From Geminocystis sp. M7585_C2015_104 (GTDB lineage Bacteria; Cyanobacteriota; Cyanobacteriia; Cyanobacteriales; Cyanobacteriaceae): a stretch of 64,000 nt of DNA. The notes below the pieces were generated by a model. It was not told the origin of the DNA, did not search any database, and worked only from the letters and a program-made list of their open reading frames with translations. Both the position numbers and the translations under genes were made by a program. Location: positions 1-64,000 of the forward strand of contig DVEF01000012.1 in the NCBI GenBank assembly GCA_015295805.1. Direction: 5' to 3'. This document shows positions 17,248 to 26,959 of the stretch, piece after piece (within the stretch, counting starts at the first letter, position 1; each line of letters starts with the position of its first letter).

Positions 17248-18377
17248 GCTACCTGACGTTGAGGAGAAGAAGAGATTACCTGTTGGTAAAAACCGCGTAA
17301 TTGGGCTGTAGCCGCGGCCCAACTCCATTTTTCCGCCTCTTTGCGGGCATTTTGTCTTAGTTTCTCCCTCTCTCCCTTCCCCTCTAGCAGTTTCCGGGTG
17401 GCCACAATGGCGGTTTCGGGCCTATCTGGGTCAAATAAGTAGCCGTTGACACCATCAGTGACAATATCAGGAATACCACCTCTCTTGGCTGCCACCACTG
17501 GACACCCCGCCGCCATTGCCTCCAGTAGCACCAATCCCAGTGTCTCGGTGGAGGAAGGGAAAATAAAGGCATCAGCCGAGGCGTAGGCTTCGGCCAATTC
17601 TCTTCCGTGTAAATAGCCCACAAAATGGGTGTTGGTGCCAGCAAAAAAAGCCTCCAATTGTTCCCTAGCGGGGCCATTGCCCACAATGGCTAAACGGGCG
17701 GAGGGAATGCCTTCTAACACCGGTTTAATCTTGTCGATTTCCTTTTCCGCAGAAACTCTGCCCACATACAACAACAATGGTGCTTCGGGATGGCCTTGAG
17801 ATAGTCTTTGACGCATCTGCCAGGAGAAGCAGTCAGGGTGGAAGGTGTCTGTGTCCACCCCCTTTTGCCACAACTTTACCCTTTCTATCCCATGACTGAT
17901 TAACTCCTCCACCATGGCAGTAGAGGTGCATAAGTTTAACTGGGCCTGGTTATGGGCAAGTTTCAACAACTCCCACAACAACCCCTCGAAGGCTCCTAAA
18001 TTGTAGTGTTGTAAATACTGGGGCAGGTGGGTGTGGTAGGAGGCCACCAGGGGGATATTATACTTCTTGGCGTAGTAAATACCCCCCACCCCCAACACCG
18101 CCGGATTTACTACATGGACTAAATCAGGCCGAAAACGACGCAAGGCAAAACCGATACTGGGATTGGGGATTGCTATCTTCAACTCCGGATATAGGGGCAG
18201 GGGTATCCCCCTTATCCCATGAATCCTGGCTCCCTTGTACTCCCTTATACCCCCTTCAGGCGCAAAGATTAATACCTCATCCCCCTGTTTTTTTAACTGT
18301 TCTACTGTGTACTTGAGACGAGTTACAATTCCGTCAACCTTGGGCAAAAAAGTCTCTGTAAATAGGGCAATACGCAT
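17244..18377 (-). CDS. sqdX: Sulfoquinovosyltransferase SqdX
   Basis: Family GT4 enzyme that transfers sulfoquinovose from UDP-sulfoquinovose to diacylglycerol, the last step of thylakoid sulfolipid (SQDG) synthesis. The N-terminus MRIALFTETFLPKVDGIVTR with its Gly-containing donor loop, the VNPAVLGVGGIYYAKK and SYHTHLPQYLQHYNLG blocks, and the GT4 donor motif LYVGRVSAEKEID are present. The terminal FPSSTETLGLVLLEAMAAG carries the family Glu pair. Length (377) matches known cyanobacterial SqdX. The sqdB partner is not in the window. The stop overlaps that of the convergent ctpA by 4 bases. Confidence 0.92.
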   Translation of the reverse strand: MRIALFTETFLPKVDGIVTRLKYTVEQLKKQGDEVLIFAPEGGIREYKGARIHGIRGIPLPLYPELKIAIPNPSIGFALRRFRPDLVHVVNPAVLGVGGIYYAKKYNIPLVASYHTHLPQYLQHYNLGAFEGLLWELLKLAHNQAQLNLCTSTAMVEELISHGIERVKLWQKGVDTDTFHPDCFSWQMRQRLSQGHPEAPLLLYVGRVSAEKEIDKIKPVLEGIPSARLAIVGNGPAREQLEAFFAGTNTHFVGYLHGRELAEAYASADAFIFPSSTETLGLVLLEAMAAGCPVVAAKRGGIPDIVTDGVNGYLFDPDRPETAIVATRKLLEGKGEREKLRQNARKEAEKWSWAAATAQLRGFYQQVISSSPQRQVA

Positions 18378-18426
18378 ATATAAGCCTAACCTTTGGACTG
18401 ACTAATAAATATATCACCTCCCCAGT

Positions 18427-19080
18427 TTAAGAAGCCTTTTTCTGCAAAGAAGAGGCACTGGCATTGGCTGCCAGTTTCTGTTGATGAATCTCCTGACGAC
18501 CGTTTGTAACAATTCTTAACATGGTGGTCAAATCCCTTTCCAGACGCGCCAAGAGTTGATCGGCATATTTATCCGCCTCGTTTTGAATTTCCTCGGCTTC
18601 GGCAATAGCCTGTTGTCTGATTTGTCTTGCTTCCTCCTGCAATTTCTGGCGTAACTGTTCCACCTCTGCTAAGGTTTTTTGTTGTAGGTTTTCGCAATCT
18701 TGTTGCACTTGTCTTCTGATCTGGGCCGCCTGACTTTCCGCCTGTTGGATAATCCGCGACTCGTCTAACAGTTGTGAGGCTTTTCTTTGGGCATTTTCAA
18801 TAATACTTTGTGCAGTCCTTTGTGCTTCGGCGAGAATTTTTTGTCTCTGTTGCAAAATCTGAGTCGCCTGTTCGATACAATCTGGCAAATTAACCCTAAT
18901 AAGATCTAATTGGTTAATAACGGCTTCTTCATCTATCAGTGTTTTCCCCAGTAAAGGAATACGAGTACCACTGAAGATGATGTCCTCCAGTTTATCAATT
19001 TCTTCTTGTATATTGAATCCCATCTCTTCCACATGAGGGGGATTTATAGACGGTCTAAGATTGTTATTGGGGTTGACCAT
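18427..19080 (-). CDS. Coiled-coil DivIVA-like protein
   Basis: 217 residues. A short disordered N-terminus (NPP near residue 18) leads to a conserved cyanobacterial domain (IQEEIDKLEDIIFSGTRIPL, then TLIDEEAVINQLDLIRVNLP). An uninterrupted Gln/Glu/Ala-rich coiled coil from about residue 85 to 185 and a Ser/Ala-rich tail follow. The architecture resembles DivIVA-like division-site scaffolds and H+-ATPase subunit E/B stalks. A cytoskeletal or envelope-scaffold role is plausible but unproven. No membrane segment or catalytic motif. It lies upstream of and on the same strand as sqdX, with about 50 bases between them. Confidence 0.55.
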   Translation of the reverse strand: MVNPNNNLRPSINPPHVEEMGFNIQEEIDKLEDIIFSGTRIPLLGKTLIDEEAVINQLDLIRVNLPDCIEQATQILQQRQKILAEAQRTAQSIIENAQRKASQLLDESRIIQQAESQAAQIRRQVQQDCENLQQKTLAEVEQLRQKLQEEARQIRQQAIAEAEEIQNEADKYADQLLARLERDLTTMLRIVTNGRQEIHQQKLAANASASSLQKKAS

Positions 19081-19250
19081 AAAACTGTCCCTTACTGGTA
19101 AATTAAACCCAAAAATAGTACCATTAAAACTATATATCAGTTCCGCCCCATTGGACCACTACTACAATTTTTTTTTTGATAGTAGTGGCCAAACTCAAGG
19201 GAAATAATAGGATAAAACGGCCCCAATTGCGAGAAACAAGAGGACTCATT

Positions 19251-19787
19251 CTATTTTTCCTCTGGGGAATTAGTATTCTTTTTGGCACCGCTATCGGCGA
19301 TGGCGCGACTACAACGCCAATCATTGGGGAGTGTAGAAGGCCATCCCATTTCCACCGCCTCCCGACAAATGGTCATCACCGTTAACTGACAGTCTATCAG
19401 CTGAAAATCCTCTTTTTGACATTGTTTCAGACTATGTTTTAAAATAGTATCGTCTTGAAATTCAATGGTCTTATTGCATTGAATACAAACAATATGATGA
19501 TGATGGTGGGGATAGGGGTGTTTTAGTTCGTAGTGTTTATGTCCTTCTGCCAACTCCAACTCCCTTAAAATCCCCATCTTTGTCATCAGCTTGACACTGC
19601 GGTAGATGGTAGATAGACTTACTCTTTCCCCAGATTCTAACAACTTTTGGTGTAATTCCTCGGCACTTAAGTGATTTCCCCTGGGTAGTTTCTCAAAAAT
19701 TTCTAAAATCTTCTCCCTTTGGGGAGTCATCCGCCAACCCCTGGCGTTTAGTTTTTTCTTAACGGAAGATTTTATATCTACAGGCAT
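19251..19787 (-). CDS. fur: Fur-family ferric uptake regulator
   Basis: Metal-dependent repressor. The winged helix includes RGWRMTPQREKILEIFEKLP and the recognition helix SLSTIYRSVKLM. Metal-site motifs are GHKHYELKHPYPHHHHHIVC and the CIQC pair. The cyanobacterial FurA-like sequence (PRGNHLSAEELHQKL) argues for the iron regulator rather than Zur or PerR. The second Cys pair found in some Fur proteins is reduced to one Cys (TICREA). About 40 extra residues follow, including GWPSTLPNDWRCSR, as in other cyanobacterial Fur proteins. I start at the ATG at 19787, which follows GGGAAAGAG; the frame is open to 19856. It is divergent from dacB. Confidence 0.85.
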   Translation of the reverse strand: MPVDIKSSVKKKLNARGWRMTPQREKILEIFEKLPRGNHLSAEELHQKLLESGERVSLSTIYRSVKLMTKMGILRELELAEGHKHYELKHPYPHHHHHIVCIQCNKTIEFQDDTILKHSLKQCQKEDFQLIDCQLTVMTICREAVEMGWPSTLPNDWRCSRAIADSGAKKNTNSPEEK

Positions 19788-19891
19788 AACTCTTTCCCTC
19801 TTTTTCCTACTACCATGGTTTCCTCTATGATAATCTCCCTCCCCCCTTATTTGCAACTACCCCCCTTTTTATTGCAAATTGGCTGAGATAT

Positions 19892-21334
19892 ATGCTACAA
19901 GTAAGGATACTGGTCACTATTTTTTTTAGTCTTGGTTTTAGTTTTGGCATTAATCTCCCCTTGGTTGCTTCTCAGATAGGCAGGGTATGTGTCCAGGATT
20001 TAAACAGGGAAATTAGTAGCCTTCTCAACACCCCGGAAAGACAAAAAGAGAGTTGGGGGGTAGTAGTGGAAAGACTAGACAATCGGCAAAATTTATACCA
20101 GTTAAACCCCAACAAGTATTTTATTCCTGCTTCTAACGTCAAACTCTTCACCACCGCCGCCATTTTGCTCAAAGAAGGAGAAAATTTTGCCATCAAAACC
20201 CCCATTTATCTCAAGACAGAATCTGAGAAAACTACCTTGTTGATATGGGGAAAAGGAGATCCTACTATCTCTAAACTACAATTAAATATAATAGCCAACA
20301 AGTTGTTACAGAAAGGTCTAAAACACCTCGATGAGTTAATACTAGTAGATGATTCTAATTTTGCCCACAACGCCGTTAACCACACTTGGGAGTTTTCCGA
20401 TTTGTTTTTTTCCTATTCAGTGCCGGTTAATAGTTTGATTTTAGGAGGAAATTCCGTAATTCTTACTATTAAACCCTCGAATCCTGGCGAGAAAGTTAGA
20501 ATACAGTGGTCTGATGAAATTGCGGGAAGGCAGTGGCAAATTATTAATGAGGGAGTTACCGTAAAAGAGGGAGAAGAATATACCCTAGATGTCCACCCAT
20601 TTCAATTAGAACCTGTTCTAGTTATAAGAGGAAACTTGCCAGTCAGTCAAGGGGAAGATAATTGGTTTTTATCCATTCCGAAACCCGCCGAATATTTCCG
20701 AGATTCCCTCATAAGTATTTTATCTGCAAAGGGGATAATTGTTGACAGGGTCACCATTAACTCCACTGCCCAACTCGACTTAAAAGGCTATGACCTATTA
20801 CTAGAATTTCAGTCACCTCCCCTGAAAGAGTTAATCAGAAAAACTAACCAGGATAGCAATAACCTCTATGGCGAAGTTTTGTTTAAATATGTAGCAAAAA
20901 ATTATAAAAACCCCAGGGATTCTCTGGAGGAGATCCTAGAAGAGATAGGGATAAATAAAGAAAACTATCAGCTAAAGGATGGCTCTGGTTTATCTCGTCA
21001 GAATCTGGTGACGCCGAAAAGTATAGTGGATTTGTTAGCAGCAATGGCTAATAGCAAATACGGGGACTTATTCAGGGAATCTTTAGCAGTCAGTGGCATT
21101 AGTGGCACTCTCAAAAATCGTCTCCGAGAGCCCATGGCGGGTAAAGTCGTTGGCAAGACTGGAACTTTAGCGGGAGTTGCCGCTTTATCCGGCTACTTGC
21201 ACCCGCAAAATTATAAAGATTTGGTGTTTAGTATTATAGTTAATAACTCCTTAGAAAAAAGCAGTGATTTAAGAGCAATTATTGACCAGATAGTTGTGTT
21301 ATTGTATAAACTGGAGGACTGTAGAAGCCCCTAG
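19892..21334 (+). CDS. dacB: D-alanyl-D-alanine carboxypeptidase/endopeptidase, PBP4 family
   Basis: Periplasmic peptidoglycan enzyme that removes the terminal D-Ala of stem peptides and opens cross-links. An N-terminal hydrophobic signal segment (LVTIFFSLGFSFGINLPLVA) is followed by the mature protein. The three penicillin-binding motifs of family S13 are present: SNVK (active Ser and Lys, in IPASNVKLFTTAA), SNN (in NQDSNNLYGEV) and KTG (in GKTGTLAGVAALSGYL). At 480 residues it includes the extra domain inserted between SxxK and SxN typical of PBP4. Its stop overlaps that of the convergent cdaA by 4 bases, beside lysA, so three genes affecting the wall or its control lie together. Confidence 0.93.
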   Translation: MLQVRILVTIFFSLGFSFGINLPLVASQIGRVCVQDLNREISSLLNTPERQKESWGVVVERLDNRQNLYQLNPNKYFIPASNVKLFTTAAILLKEGENFAIKTPIYLKTESEKTTLLIWGKGDPTISKLQLNIIANKLLQKGLKHLDELILVDDSNFAHNAVNHTWEFSDLFFSYSVPVNSLILGGNSVILTIKPSNPGEKVRIQWSDEIAGRQWQIINEGVTVKEGEEYTLDVHPFQLEPVLVIRGNLPVSQGEDNWFLSIPKPAEYFRDSLISILSAKGIIVDRVTINSTAQLDLKGYDLLLEFQSPPLKELIRKTNQDSNNLYGEVLFKYVAKNYKNPRDSLEEILEEIGINKENYQLKDGSGLSRQNLVTPKSIVDLLAAMANSKYGDLFRESLAVSGISGTLKNRLREPMAGKVVGKTGTLAGVAALSGYLHPQNYKDLVFSIIVNNSLEKSSDLRAIIDQIVVLLYKLEDCRSP

Positions 21335-22275
21335 GATTCCTTACCAGGTCTTCCCTTGAGATATCCTACAACTTTTCTAATAAGTTTGGAAAAGAATTTT
21401 TTGCTGCTAAAACGAATTTTTCTTCCGAGACGAGTCACGCCGGTGACTACTTCACTTTCCTTGGGCTTGGACAATTTTTCTTCTAACAATTCCCTAAGTT
21501 TAGTGGCAGTTAAAGGTCGATTGAGTAGGCCTTTTTCCCCTAAAGAAATGGAGCCAGTTTCCTCAGAAACAACTATACAAATACAGTTTTCTACTCGCTC
21601 TGTAATACCCATAGCAGCACGATGGCGGGTGCCCAATTGACGGGAGGCAGTACGTTCAGATAGTGGCAGAATAACACCAGCAGCAACTATTTCAGATCCT
21701 CTGATAAAAACAGCACCATCATGTAGTAGACTCTTAGATTGGAAAATAGTTTGTAATAGTTCTTTACTAACCAGGGCATTGAGTTTAACACCGGGATTAA
21801 TAAAAACTCTCTCTTCAACAATATTAAAGGTCTCGATTACAATCAAAGCACCGATACGATTTTGAGATAAGTCCTTAACCGCCTCCACAATCTCATCAAT
21901 GACAGACTCCTCCCTGGGAAGAGAAACGGGAGACTGAAAAAACTGTTGAATTTGTAACCTCCCCAATCCCTCTAAGAAACGACGAAAATCTGACTGAAAA
22001 GTAATAGCAAGAGAGACAGTACAAATAAAAGCTAGTCGTTCTAGAATAAAGGCAAATAGAGTAAGTCGCAACAGATGCTCACTGATATACAGGAGAAGGA
22101 AGAGAAATAATAAGCCTCTGATTATCCACTGTGCCCGACGCTCCTGAAAAAGAAAAGAGACAAAATAAAAAAAAGAAATAACTAAGCCAACGTCGAGGAG
22201 AAAACGAAGAATAGTATGGAAGGATAGATTGTCAGGGAAACCCCACCCAAACATTAGATTAATGGCTGTATCCAA
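21331..22275 (-). CDS. cdaA: Membrane diadenylate cyclase CdaA
   Basis: Makes cyclic di-AMP from two ATP. Three membrane helices occupy the first about 95 residues (after ILRFLLDVGLVISFFYF). The DAC domain follows, with both catalytic motifs intact: LHDGAVFIRG (DGA) and LGTRHRAAMGITE (RHR). At 314 residues it is slightly longer than Bacillus CdaA, with a basic C-terminal tail rich in Arg/Lys after residue 270. In cyanobacteria c-di-AMP is associated with light-dark and osmotic control; here cdaA follows lysA on the same strand, as commonly seen in this phylum. A structured spacer of about 150 bases separates them. Confidence 0.94.
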   Translation of the reverse strand: MDTAINLMFGWGFPDNLSFHTILRFLLDVGLVISFFYFVSFLFQERRAQWIIRGLLFLFLLLYISEHLLRLTLFAFILERLAFICTVSLAITFQSDFRRFLEGLGRLQIQQFFQSPVSLPREESVIDEIVEAVKDLSQNRIGALIVIETFNIVEERVFINPGVKLNALVSKELLQTIFQSKSLLHDGAVFIRGSEIVAAGVILPLSERTASRQLGTRHRAAMGITERVENCICIVVSEETGSISLGEKGLLNRPLTATKLRELLEEKLSKPKESEVVTGVTRLGRKIRFSSKKFFSKLIRKVVGYLKGRPGKES

Positions 22276-22324
22276 TTAGGATTATACCCGTTAACCGGTT
22301 CACACCCAAGATAACAGACTATTG

Positions 22325-22379
22325 AAGGTTGGGGAGGGGGTTTTCTTCATTCAACCCCACTACGACACCCAACCTTTTT
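22325..22379. promoter_or_regulatory. Nested hairpin in the lysA-cdaA spacer
   Basis: An outer stem AAGGTTGGG (22325-22333) with CCCAACCTT (22368-22376) encloses an inner GGGGTT/AACCCC stem. On the plus strand a T-run follows, so it would terminate transcription coming antisense through cdaA. On the coding strand it could act as a weak attenuator or processing site between lysA and cdaA. A short AGTT tandem repeat follows at about 22393-22408. Confidence 0.5.
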
Positions 22380-22427
22380 ATAGGAGACTATCAGTTAGTT
22401 AGTTAGTAAAATCCCACTGTTAAAATC

Positions 22428-23840
22428 TTACTGATGATGATTATTGAAAAGACGGGTGGGGAGTAAGTCTTGTTGGATTAAATCCTCATAGGTTTCCCGA
22501 CGGATTATTAAATGACTCTCTCCTTCGTTAACTAATACAGCGGCTGGTCTTCCTATACGATTGTAGTTAGATGCCATACTGTAATTGTAGGCGCCAGTAG
22601 CCAAAACCACAAGAATATCACCGGGATTGGTAGGAGGCAGAGAAATATCCTTTATAAGAATATCCCCCGACTCACAATGTTTGCCCGCCACTGTTACAGT
22701 CTCACTGTGAGCCTCATTCATTTTATTGGCTATTACCATCTGATATAGGGATTGATAGGTGATGGGACGTGGGTTATCTGACATCCCCCCATCCACTGCA
22801 ATATATGTTCTCACGTCTGGTATTACCTTTTTTGCCCCCACCGTATAGGCTGTAACACACGCGTTTGCAATAATAGAACGACCGGGTTCAGCAATTAATT
22901 TAGGCAAAAACAGGCCCCTGGCTTTAAAAGCGGAGGCTACGGAGGCGGAAACCGCTTCTACCCATTGAGGGATGCTGGGGGGATTATCAGCGGAAGTATA
23001 ACGGATGCCTAAACCTCCCCCCACATTCACCTCCCGCATAGATAGGCCATAGTCCAGGGCTTTTTGATACCATTGAGCCAGAATATCCGCCAAGTCTTGG
23101 TGGGGTTGCAACTGGAAAATCTGTGAGCCAATATGGGCATGTAGGCCGATAGGGTTTAGATATCTTTGCTCTTTTACAAAAGTATATACTGCCTCTAGTT
23201 GACTTAAATCGAAGCCGAATTTGCTGTCAATACTGCCAGTGCGGATGTATTCATGGGTGTGGCATTCAATACCGGGGGTGAGACGGAGAAGAATATTGGC
23301 ATACTGTTGTTTCTCGGCGGCTAGTTGGGCTAAGGTTTCCAATTCCCACCAGTTATCCACGATGATTTTACACCCTACATCTAGGGCAAATTCTAATTCC
23401 CCCTTAGACTTGTTGTTACCATGGAAGTAGATTTTAGACCCAATTTCTTCTAGATTATAACCAGCCAATTCTATGGCCTTGACAGTGGTATATAATTCCC
23501 CTCCGGAAACCACATCAAAACCCAATCCCTCCCCAGCTAGTATAGACACTATGGCCTGACAACACCAAGCCTTTGAGGCATAAATAACTTGAGATTCTCC
23601 CGGATAGTATTTTTGAAATGCGCTACGGTACAGACGGGCGGCCACTCTTAAAGTATACTCGTCTAGGACATACAAAGGAGTTCCATACTGTTTTACCAAA
23701 TCCACCACGTCACAGCCGCCAATAACAAGGTGCCCATACTCATTCACAGTGGCGGTGAGGGGGAATAATCTTTGATTGGGGGATTGGGAGTCAAAAAGGG
23801 AGATTAAGGCTTTACCGTTGATGGTTTCTGTCAACAACAT
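22428..23840 (-). CDS. lysA: Diaminopimelate decarboxylase
   Basis: PLP-dependent fold-III enzyme converting meso-diaminopimelate to L-lysine; it also lowers the pool used for peptidoglycan. The PLP-lysine lies in VIYASKAWCC, glycine-rich phosphate-binding sequence in VGGGLGIRY, and the second active site in HCESGDILIKD and TGAYNYSMASNYN. At 470 residues it is full length and carries a cyanobacterial N-terminal extension of about 45 residues. It is transcribed ahead of cdaA on the minus strand. Confidence 0.95.
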   Translation of the reverse strand: MLLTETINGKALISLFDSQSPNQRLFPLTATVNEYGHLVIGGCDVVDLVKQYGTPLYVLDEYTLRVAARLYRSAFQKYYPGESQVIYASKAWCCQAIVSILAGEGLGFDVVSGGELYTTVKAIELAGYNLEEIGSKIYFHGNNKSKGELEFALDVGCKIIVDNWWELETLAQLAAEKQQYANILLRLTPGIECHTHEYIRTGSIDSKFGFDLSQLEAVYTFVKEQRYLNPIGLHAHIGSQIFQLQPHQDLADILAQWYQKALDYGLSMREVNVGGGLGIRYTSADNPPSIPQWVEAVSASVASAFKARGLFLPKLIAEPGRSIIANACVTAYTVGAKKVIPDVRTYIAVDGGMSDNPRPITYQSLYQMVIANKMNEAHSETVTVAGKHCESGDILIKDISLPPTNPGDILVVLATGAYNYSMASNYNRIGRPAAVLVNEGESHLIIRRETYEDLIQQDLLPTRLFNNHHQ

Positions 23841-23903
23841 CTATCTTTTCATCACAGGCAATAATTTATACTCCATTGTACAGGAATGGGACATTCATGC
23901 CTA

Positions 23904-24767
23904 TTAAGAGCCACTGATGGTATTGATAATAGCAGAATAGTCATTGTCCCCTTCGCCAGCCTCTACAGTTTTTTGAACAACAGCCTCTACGGCTTGTAGA
24001 ATGGTCGTGTCAACGGGTAGATTTTCACAGGAGGAGAGAAAGAGACGAATATCCTTTAGCAGATGCTTAGTGGGGAAATTGGGGTTAGCAAAGTTGCGCT
24101 GACACATGCGGTTAAGTTTTTTGTCGAAGGTGGGGGCATAAAGGGCACTTTGGCGGAGGATAGTCATAAAGACATCCACATCCACCTGTTGGTATTGGAT
24201 ATAACTAAGACTGAGGGCGAAGGTGGCAGTCAAGCCGGCAATCATTTGATTAAGGGCAAGTTTTAAAGCTGCCGCTTTACCCACCTCCCCCACAAAAATA
24301 GGATTTTCACCAAAAAACCGTAACAAGGGCTGCCATTGATTAAATTGGGTTGGGGTTGCCCCCACCATAACCAACAGTGTGCCATTTTTGGCCTCGGGAG
24401 TACTACCCAACACTGGCGCTTCTAGATAATCTCCGCCGGCTGCCTGTATTTGTGTGGCCAATTGTTGACTTTCTGCGGGGGAAATAGTGCCCATCTGGAT
24501 GACAGTCTTGTTGTGGAGGTTGACAGAGGAGTTTAGGATAACCTGTCGGATTGCCTCACTATCGCTCAACGTCAGGATAACAGCGTCGGCTTTATCAACA
24601 GCCTCGGCCACATTGTCAGTAACAGGGATTTGTTTTTGTCGCAAAGTCTCCAGTTTAGCAGCAGTGCGGTTGTATGCTATTACGGACACCCCCATGGCTG
24701 CTAATCTTTCCACCATAGCCCCCCCCATCAATCCCACACCCAATACGGCAACCCTCCAAGTCATCAT
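23904..24767 (-). CDS. NAD(P)-dependent beta-hydroxyacid dehydrogenase family oxidoreductase
   Basis: Member of the 3-hydroxyisobutyrate/tartronate-semialdehyde/glyoxylate reductase family. The N-terminal Rossmann motif GVGLMGGAMVERLAA, the substrate-site signature APVLGSTPEAKNGTLLVMVG, and the catalytic Lys region GKAAALKLALNQMIAG are all present. At 287 residues it has normal length. Cyanobacterial members have been linked to glyoxylate or succinate-semialdehyde reduction, but the substrate cannot be read from sequence. An extra Met precedes the preferred start (MMTWRVAV). It is divergent from purE. Confidence 0.85.
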   Translation of the reverse strand: MMTWRVAVLGVGLMGGAMVERLAAMGVSVIAYNRTAAKLETLRQKQIPVTDNVAEAVDKADAVILTLSDSEAIRQVILNSSVNLHNKTVIQMGTISPAESQQLATQIQAAGGDYLEAPVLGSTPEAKNGTLLVMVGATPTQFNQWQPLLRFFGENPIFVGEVGKAAALKLALNQMIAGLTATFALSLSYIQYQQVDVDVFMTILRQSALYAPTFDKKLNRMCQRNFANPNFPTKHLLKDIRLFLSSCENLPVDTTILQAVEAVVQKTVEAGEGDNDYSAIINTISGS

Positions 24768-24830
24768 ATTCCCCCTATTATCCTTTACCAGCTATAATAC
24801 CAGGGGTCGAGGTGACAGTAAAGGAGGACC

Positions 24831-25349
24831 ATGTCTGGAAATCCACAGATAGGGATTATCATGGGCAGTGATTCGGATTTGCCTACCATGAGGGAGGCCA
24901 TTGCCGTATGTGAGAGATTTGGGGTGGAATACGAGGTAGCCATCGTTTCTGCCCATCGTACTCCCAAAAGGATGGTAGAATATGCCCAAAATGCCCACAA
25001 AAGGGGGATAAAAGTGATAATAGCCGGTGCGGGTGGGGCGGCGCACTTGCCGGGGATGGTAGCCTCCCTTACCCCGTTGCCAGTAATAGGAGTGCCAGTT
25101 GTCAGTAAACACCTACAGGGATTGGATTCCCTTTATTCAATAGTGCAAATGCCTAAGGGTATTCCCGTTGCTACGGTGGCCATAGGCAATGCCGAGAATG
25201 CCGGTTTACTGGCCATTAGGATTTTAGCTTGTCAACAGCCTGAACTGTTACAAAAAGTAGAGGAGTATAGTGAACAATTGAGACAGATGGTAGAGGAGAA
25301 ACATAAACAACTAGAAAGTCAAGGTTACCAGATTTGCAAGAGCATATGA
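24831..25349 (+). CDS. purE: N5-carboxyaminoimidazole ribonucleotide mutase
   Basis: Class I PurE, which converts N5-CAIR to CAIR in purine synthesis. The substrate-binding GSDSDLPTM loop, the VSAHRTP block with the catalytic His, and the [13 protein letters not shown] loop are intact. The 172-residue length fits a single-domain bacterial PurE. A GAGG-type ribosome-binding site (AAGGAGGACC) lies directly before the ATG. The promoter is in the 63-base gap shared with the divergent oxidoreductase. Confidence 0.96.
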   Translation: MSGNPQIGIIMGSDSDLPTMREAIAVCERFGVEYEVAIVSAHRTPKRMVEYAQNAHKRGIKVIIAGAGGAAHLPGMVASLTPLPVIGVPVVSKHLQGLDSLYSIVQMPKGIPVATVAIGNAENAGLLAIRILACQQPELLQKVEEYSEQLRQMVEEKHKQLESQGYQICKSI

Positions 25350-25428
25350 CTGCTGTGGGTCAACAGTGGCGGGAGATATAATGAGAGTAGAGAGCCTCTG
25401 AACAACGAGTGAAAGTGGAGAGAAGATT

Positions 25429-26391
25429 GTGTTTGCTACTGCTGCTACAGTAACTACCCCCACCACGCCCCAGGATTTAGTGGAAGCCATCAATGGGCTG
25501 AAGAAAGAGCTAAATGCTGTAATACTTGCGCACTACTATCAGGAAAGTGAAATCCAGGACATTGCCGATTATATAGGAGACTCCCTGGGGCTATCACAAC
25601 AGGCGGCGAAAACCAAAGCGGATGTGATTCTCTTTGCTGGGGTGCACTTCATGGCAGAAACTGCCAAAATCCTAAACCCCGACAAGTTAGTACTAATACC
25701 AGATTTGGAGGCCGGATGTTCTCTTGCCGATTCATGTCCAGCAGAAGAGTTTGCCGCCTTTAAAGCCAAATATCCCAACCACCTGGTAATCTCTTACATA
25801 AATTGTAGTGCTGAGGTGAAGGCTCTAAGTGATATTATCTGTACCAGCTCCAATGCCGTCAAAATTGTCAAACAGATACCCCCCACTCAGCCTATTATAT
25901 TTGCCCCCGATCGCAATCTAGGACGCTATGTGATGGAACAAACGGGGCGCTATGATATGGTACTATGGGAGGGCAGCTGTATCGTCCATGAAACCTTCTC
26001 AGAAAAGAAACTTGTCCAGCTAAAGGTTCAACACCCCTCCGCTAAAATCCTTGCCCACCCTGAATGTGAGCCTCCTGTTTTGCGTCACGCCGACTTCATT
26101 GGCTCTACAACTGCACTACTAAAATATGTTATAGAGAGTAACGCAAAAGAGTTCATAATTGCTACAGAGCCAGGAATAATCCACCAGATGAAGAAGGCGG
26201 CACCAGGGAAGACTTTTATCCCGGCGCCGGCGGAAAACAACTGCTCTTGTAATGAGTGCCCCTACATGCGTTTGAATACCCTGGAGAAGGTGTATCTAGC
26301 CCTAAAAAATCGCGCCCCTGCCGTGGATGTACCGCCGGAGATCCGTCACCGGGCCCTACTGCCCATTCAACGGATGTTAGAAATGTCCTAA
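25429..26391 (+). CDS. nadA: Quinolinate synthase A
   Basis: Fe-S enzyme that condenses iminoaspartate and dihydroxyacetone phosphate to quinolinate in NAD biosynthesis. The N-terminal [20 protein letters not shown] block (active-site His and Tyr) and three conserved Cys regions for the 4Fe-4S cluster are visible: [17 protein letters not shown] and [11 protein letters not shown]. At 320 residues from a GTG start it has the usual length. AGAGAAGA precedes the GTG at a suitable distance; no better ATG exists in frame. Confidence 0.95.
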   Translation: MFATAATVTTPTTPQDLVEAINGLKKELNAVILAHYYQESEIQDIADYIGDSLGLSQQAAKTKADVILFAGVHFMAETAKILNPDKLVLIPDLEAGCSLADSCPAEEFAAFKAKYPNHLVISYINCSAEVKALSDIICTSSNAVKIVKQIPPTQPIIFAPDRNLGRYVMEQTGRYDMVLWEGSCIVHETFSEKKLVQLKVQHPSAKILAHPECEPPVLRHADFIGSTTALLKYVIESNAKEFIIATEPGIIHQMKKAAPGKTFIPAPAENNCSCNECPYMRLNTLEKVYLALKNRAPAVDVPPEIRHRALLPIQRMLEMS

Positions 26392-26457
26392 AACACAGAA
26401 AAGGGGAAGATTTGGGATATACTGGCTAGTAATTACCATCACCTTGACATTGCCCAT

Positions 26458-26937
26458 ATGCCACTAATTACCACAGGAAAGGCCTTTATAAAAGACTTAG
26501 AAAAATTCGGAGCCCTAGCGGTATATGCCCCCCTAGAGGGAGGGTTCGAGGGGCGTTATCAACGGCGACTGAGGGCACATGGTTACCACACCTACAATCT
26601 TACTGCTAGGGGTTTGGGAGACTTGAGTGCCTATCTCATGAATGTCCATGGCATACGCCCCCCTCATCTGGGCAAGAAAAATATTGGTAGAGAGGCAGCA
26701 GTGGGAGACGTCTATTTCATACCTCCCCTTGTGGGCTACCAGTTGGAAATCCTGCCTCCTCAGTCCAAGGGGCTAGTGTTGTGGATTATCGAGGGCTTTG
26801 TTTTTTCCCGTGAGGAAAAACAATACCTGGTGGATTTAACCAAGCAGCAACCCCGTCTCAAAGTGGTTGTGGAAGTCGGGGGTGAGCGTTTTTTCCGTTG
26901 GGAGTCTTTAGCCCAGTCTCTCGAGATGGCTGCCTGA
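26458..26937 (+). CDS. ndhN: NDH-1 subunit N
   Basis: Peripheral subunit of the photosynthetic NDH-1 complex in the thylakoid membrane, specific to cyanobacteria and chloroplasts, working in cyclic electron flow and respiration. The 159-residue protein shows the family pattern from MPLITTGKAFIKDLEKFGAL through GGFEGRYQRRLRAHGY and LGKKNIGREAAVGDVYFIPP. It is soluble and has no Fe-S ligands. Other ndh genes are not adjacent, as is usual for ndhN in cyanobacteria. Confidence 0.96.
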   Translation: MPLITTGKAFIKDLEKFGALAVYAPLEGGFEGRYQRRLRAHGYHTYNLTARGLGDLSAYLMNVHGIRPPHLGKKNIGREAAVGDVYFIPPLVGYQLEILPPQSKGLVLWIIEGFVFSREEKQYLVDLTKQQPRLKVVVEVGGERFFRWESLAQSLEMAA

Positions 26938-26959
26938 TGTGGAGATTGGGGATTGGGGG

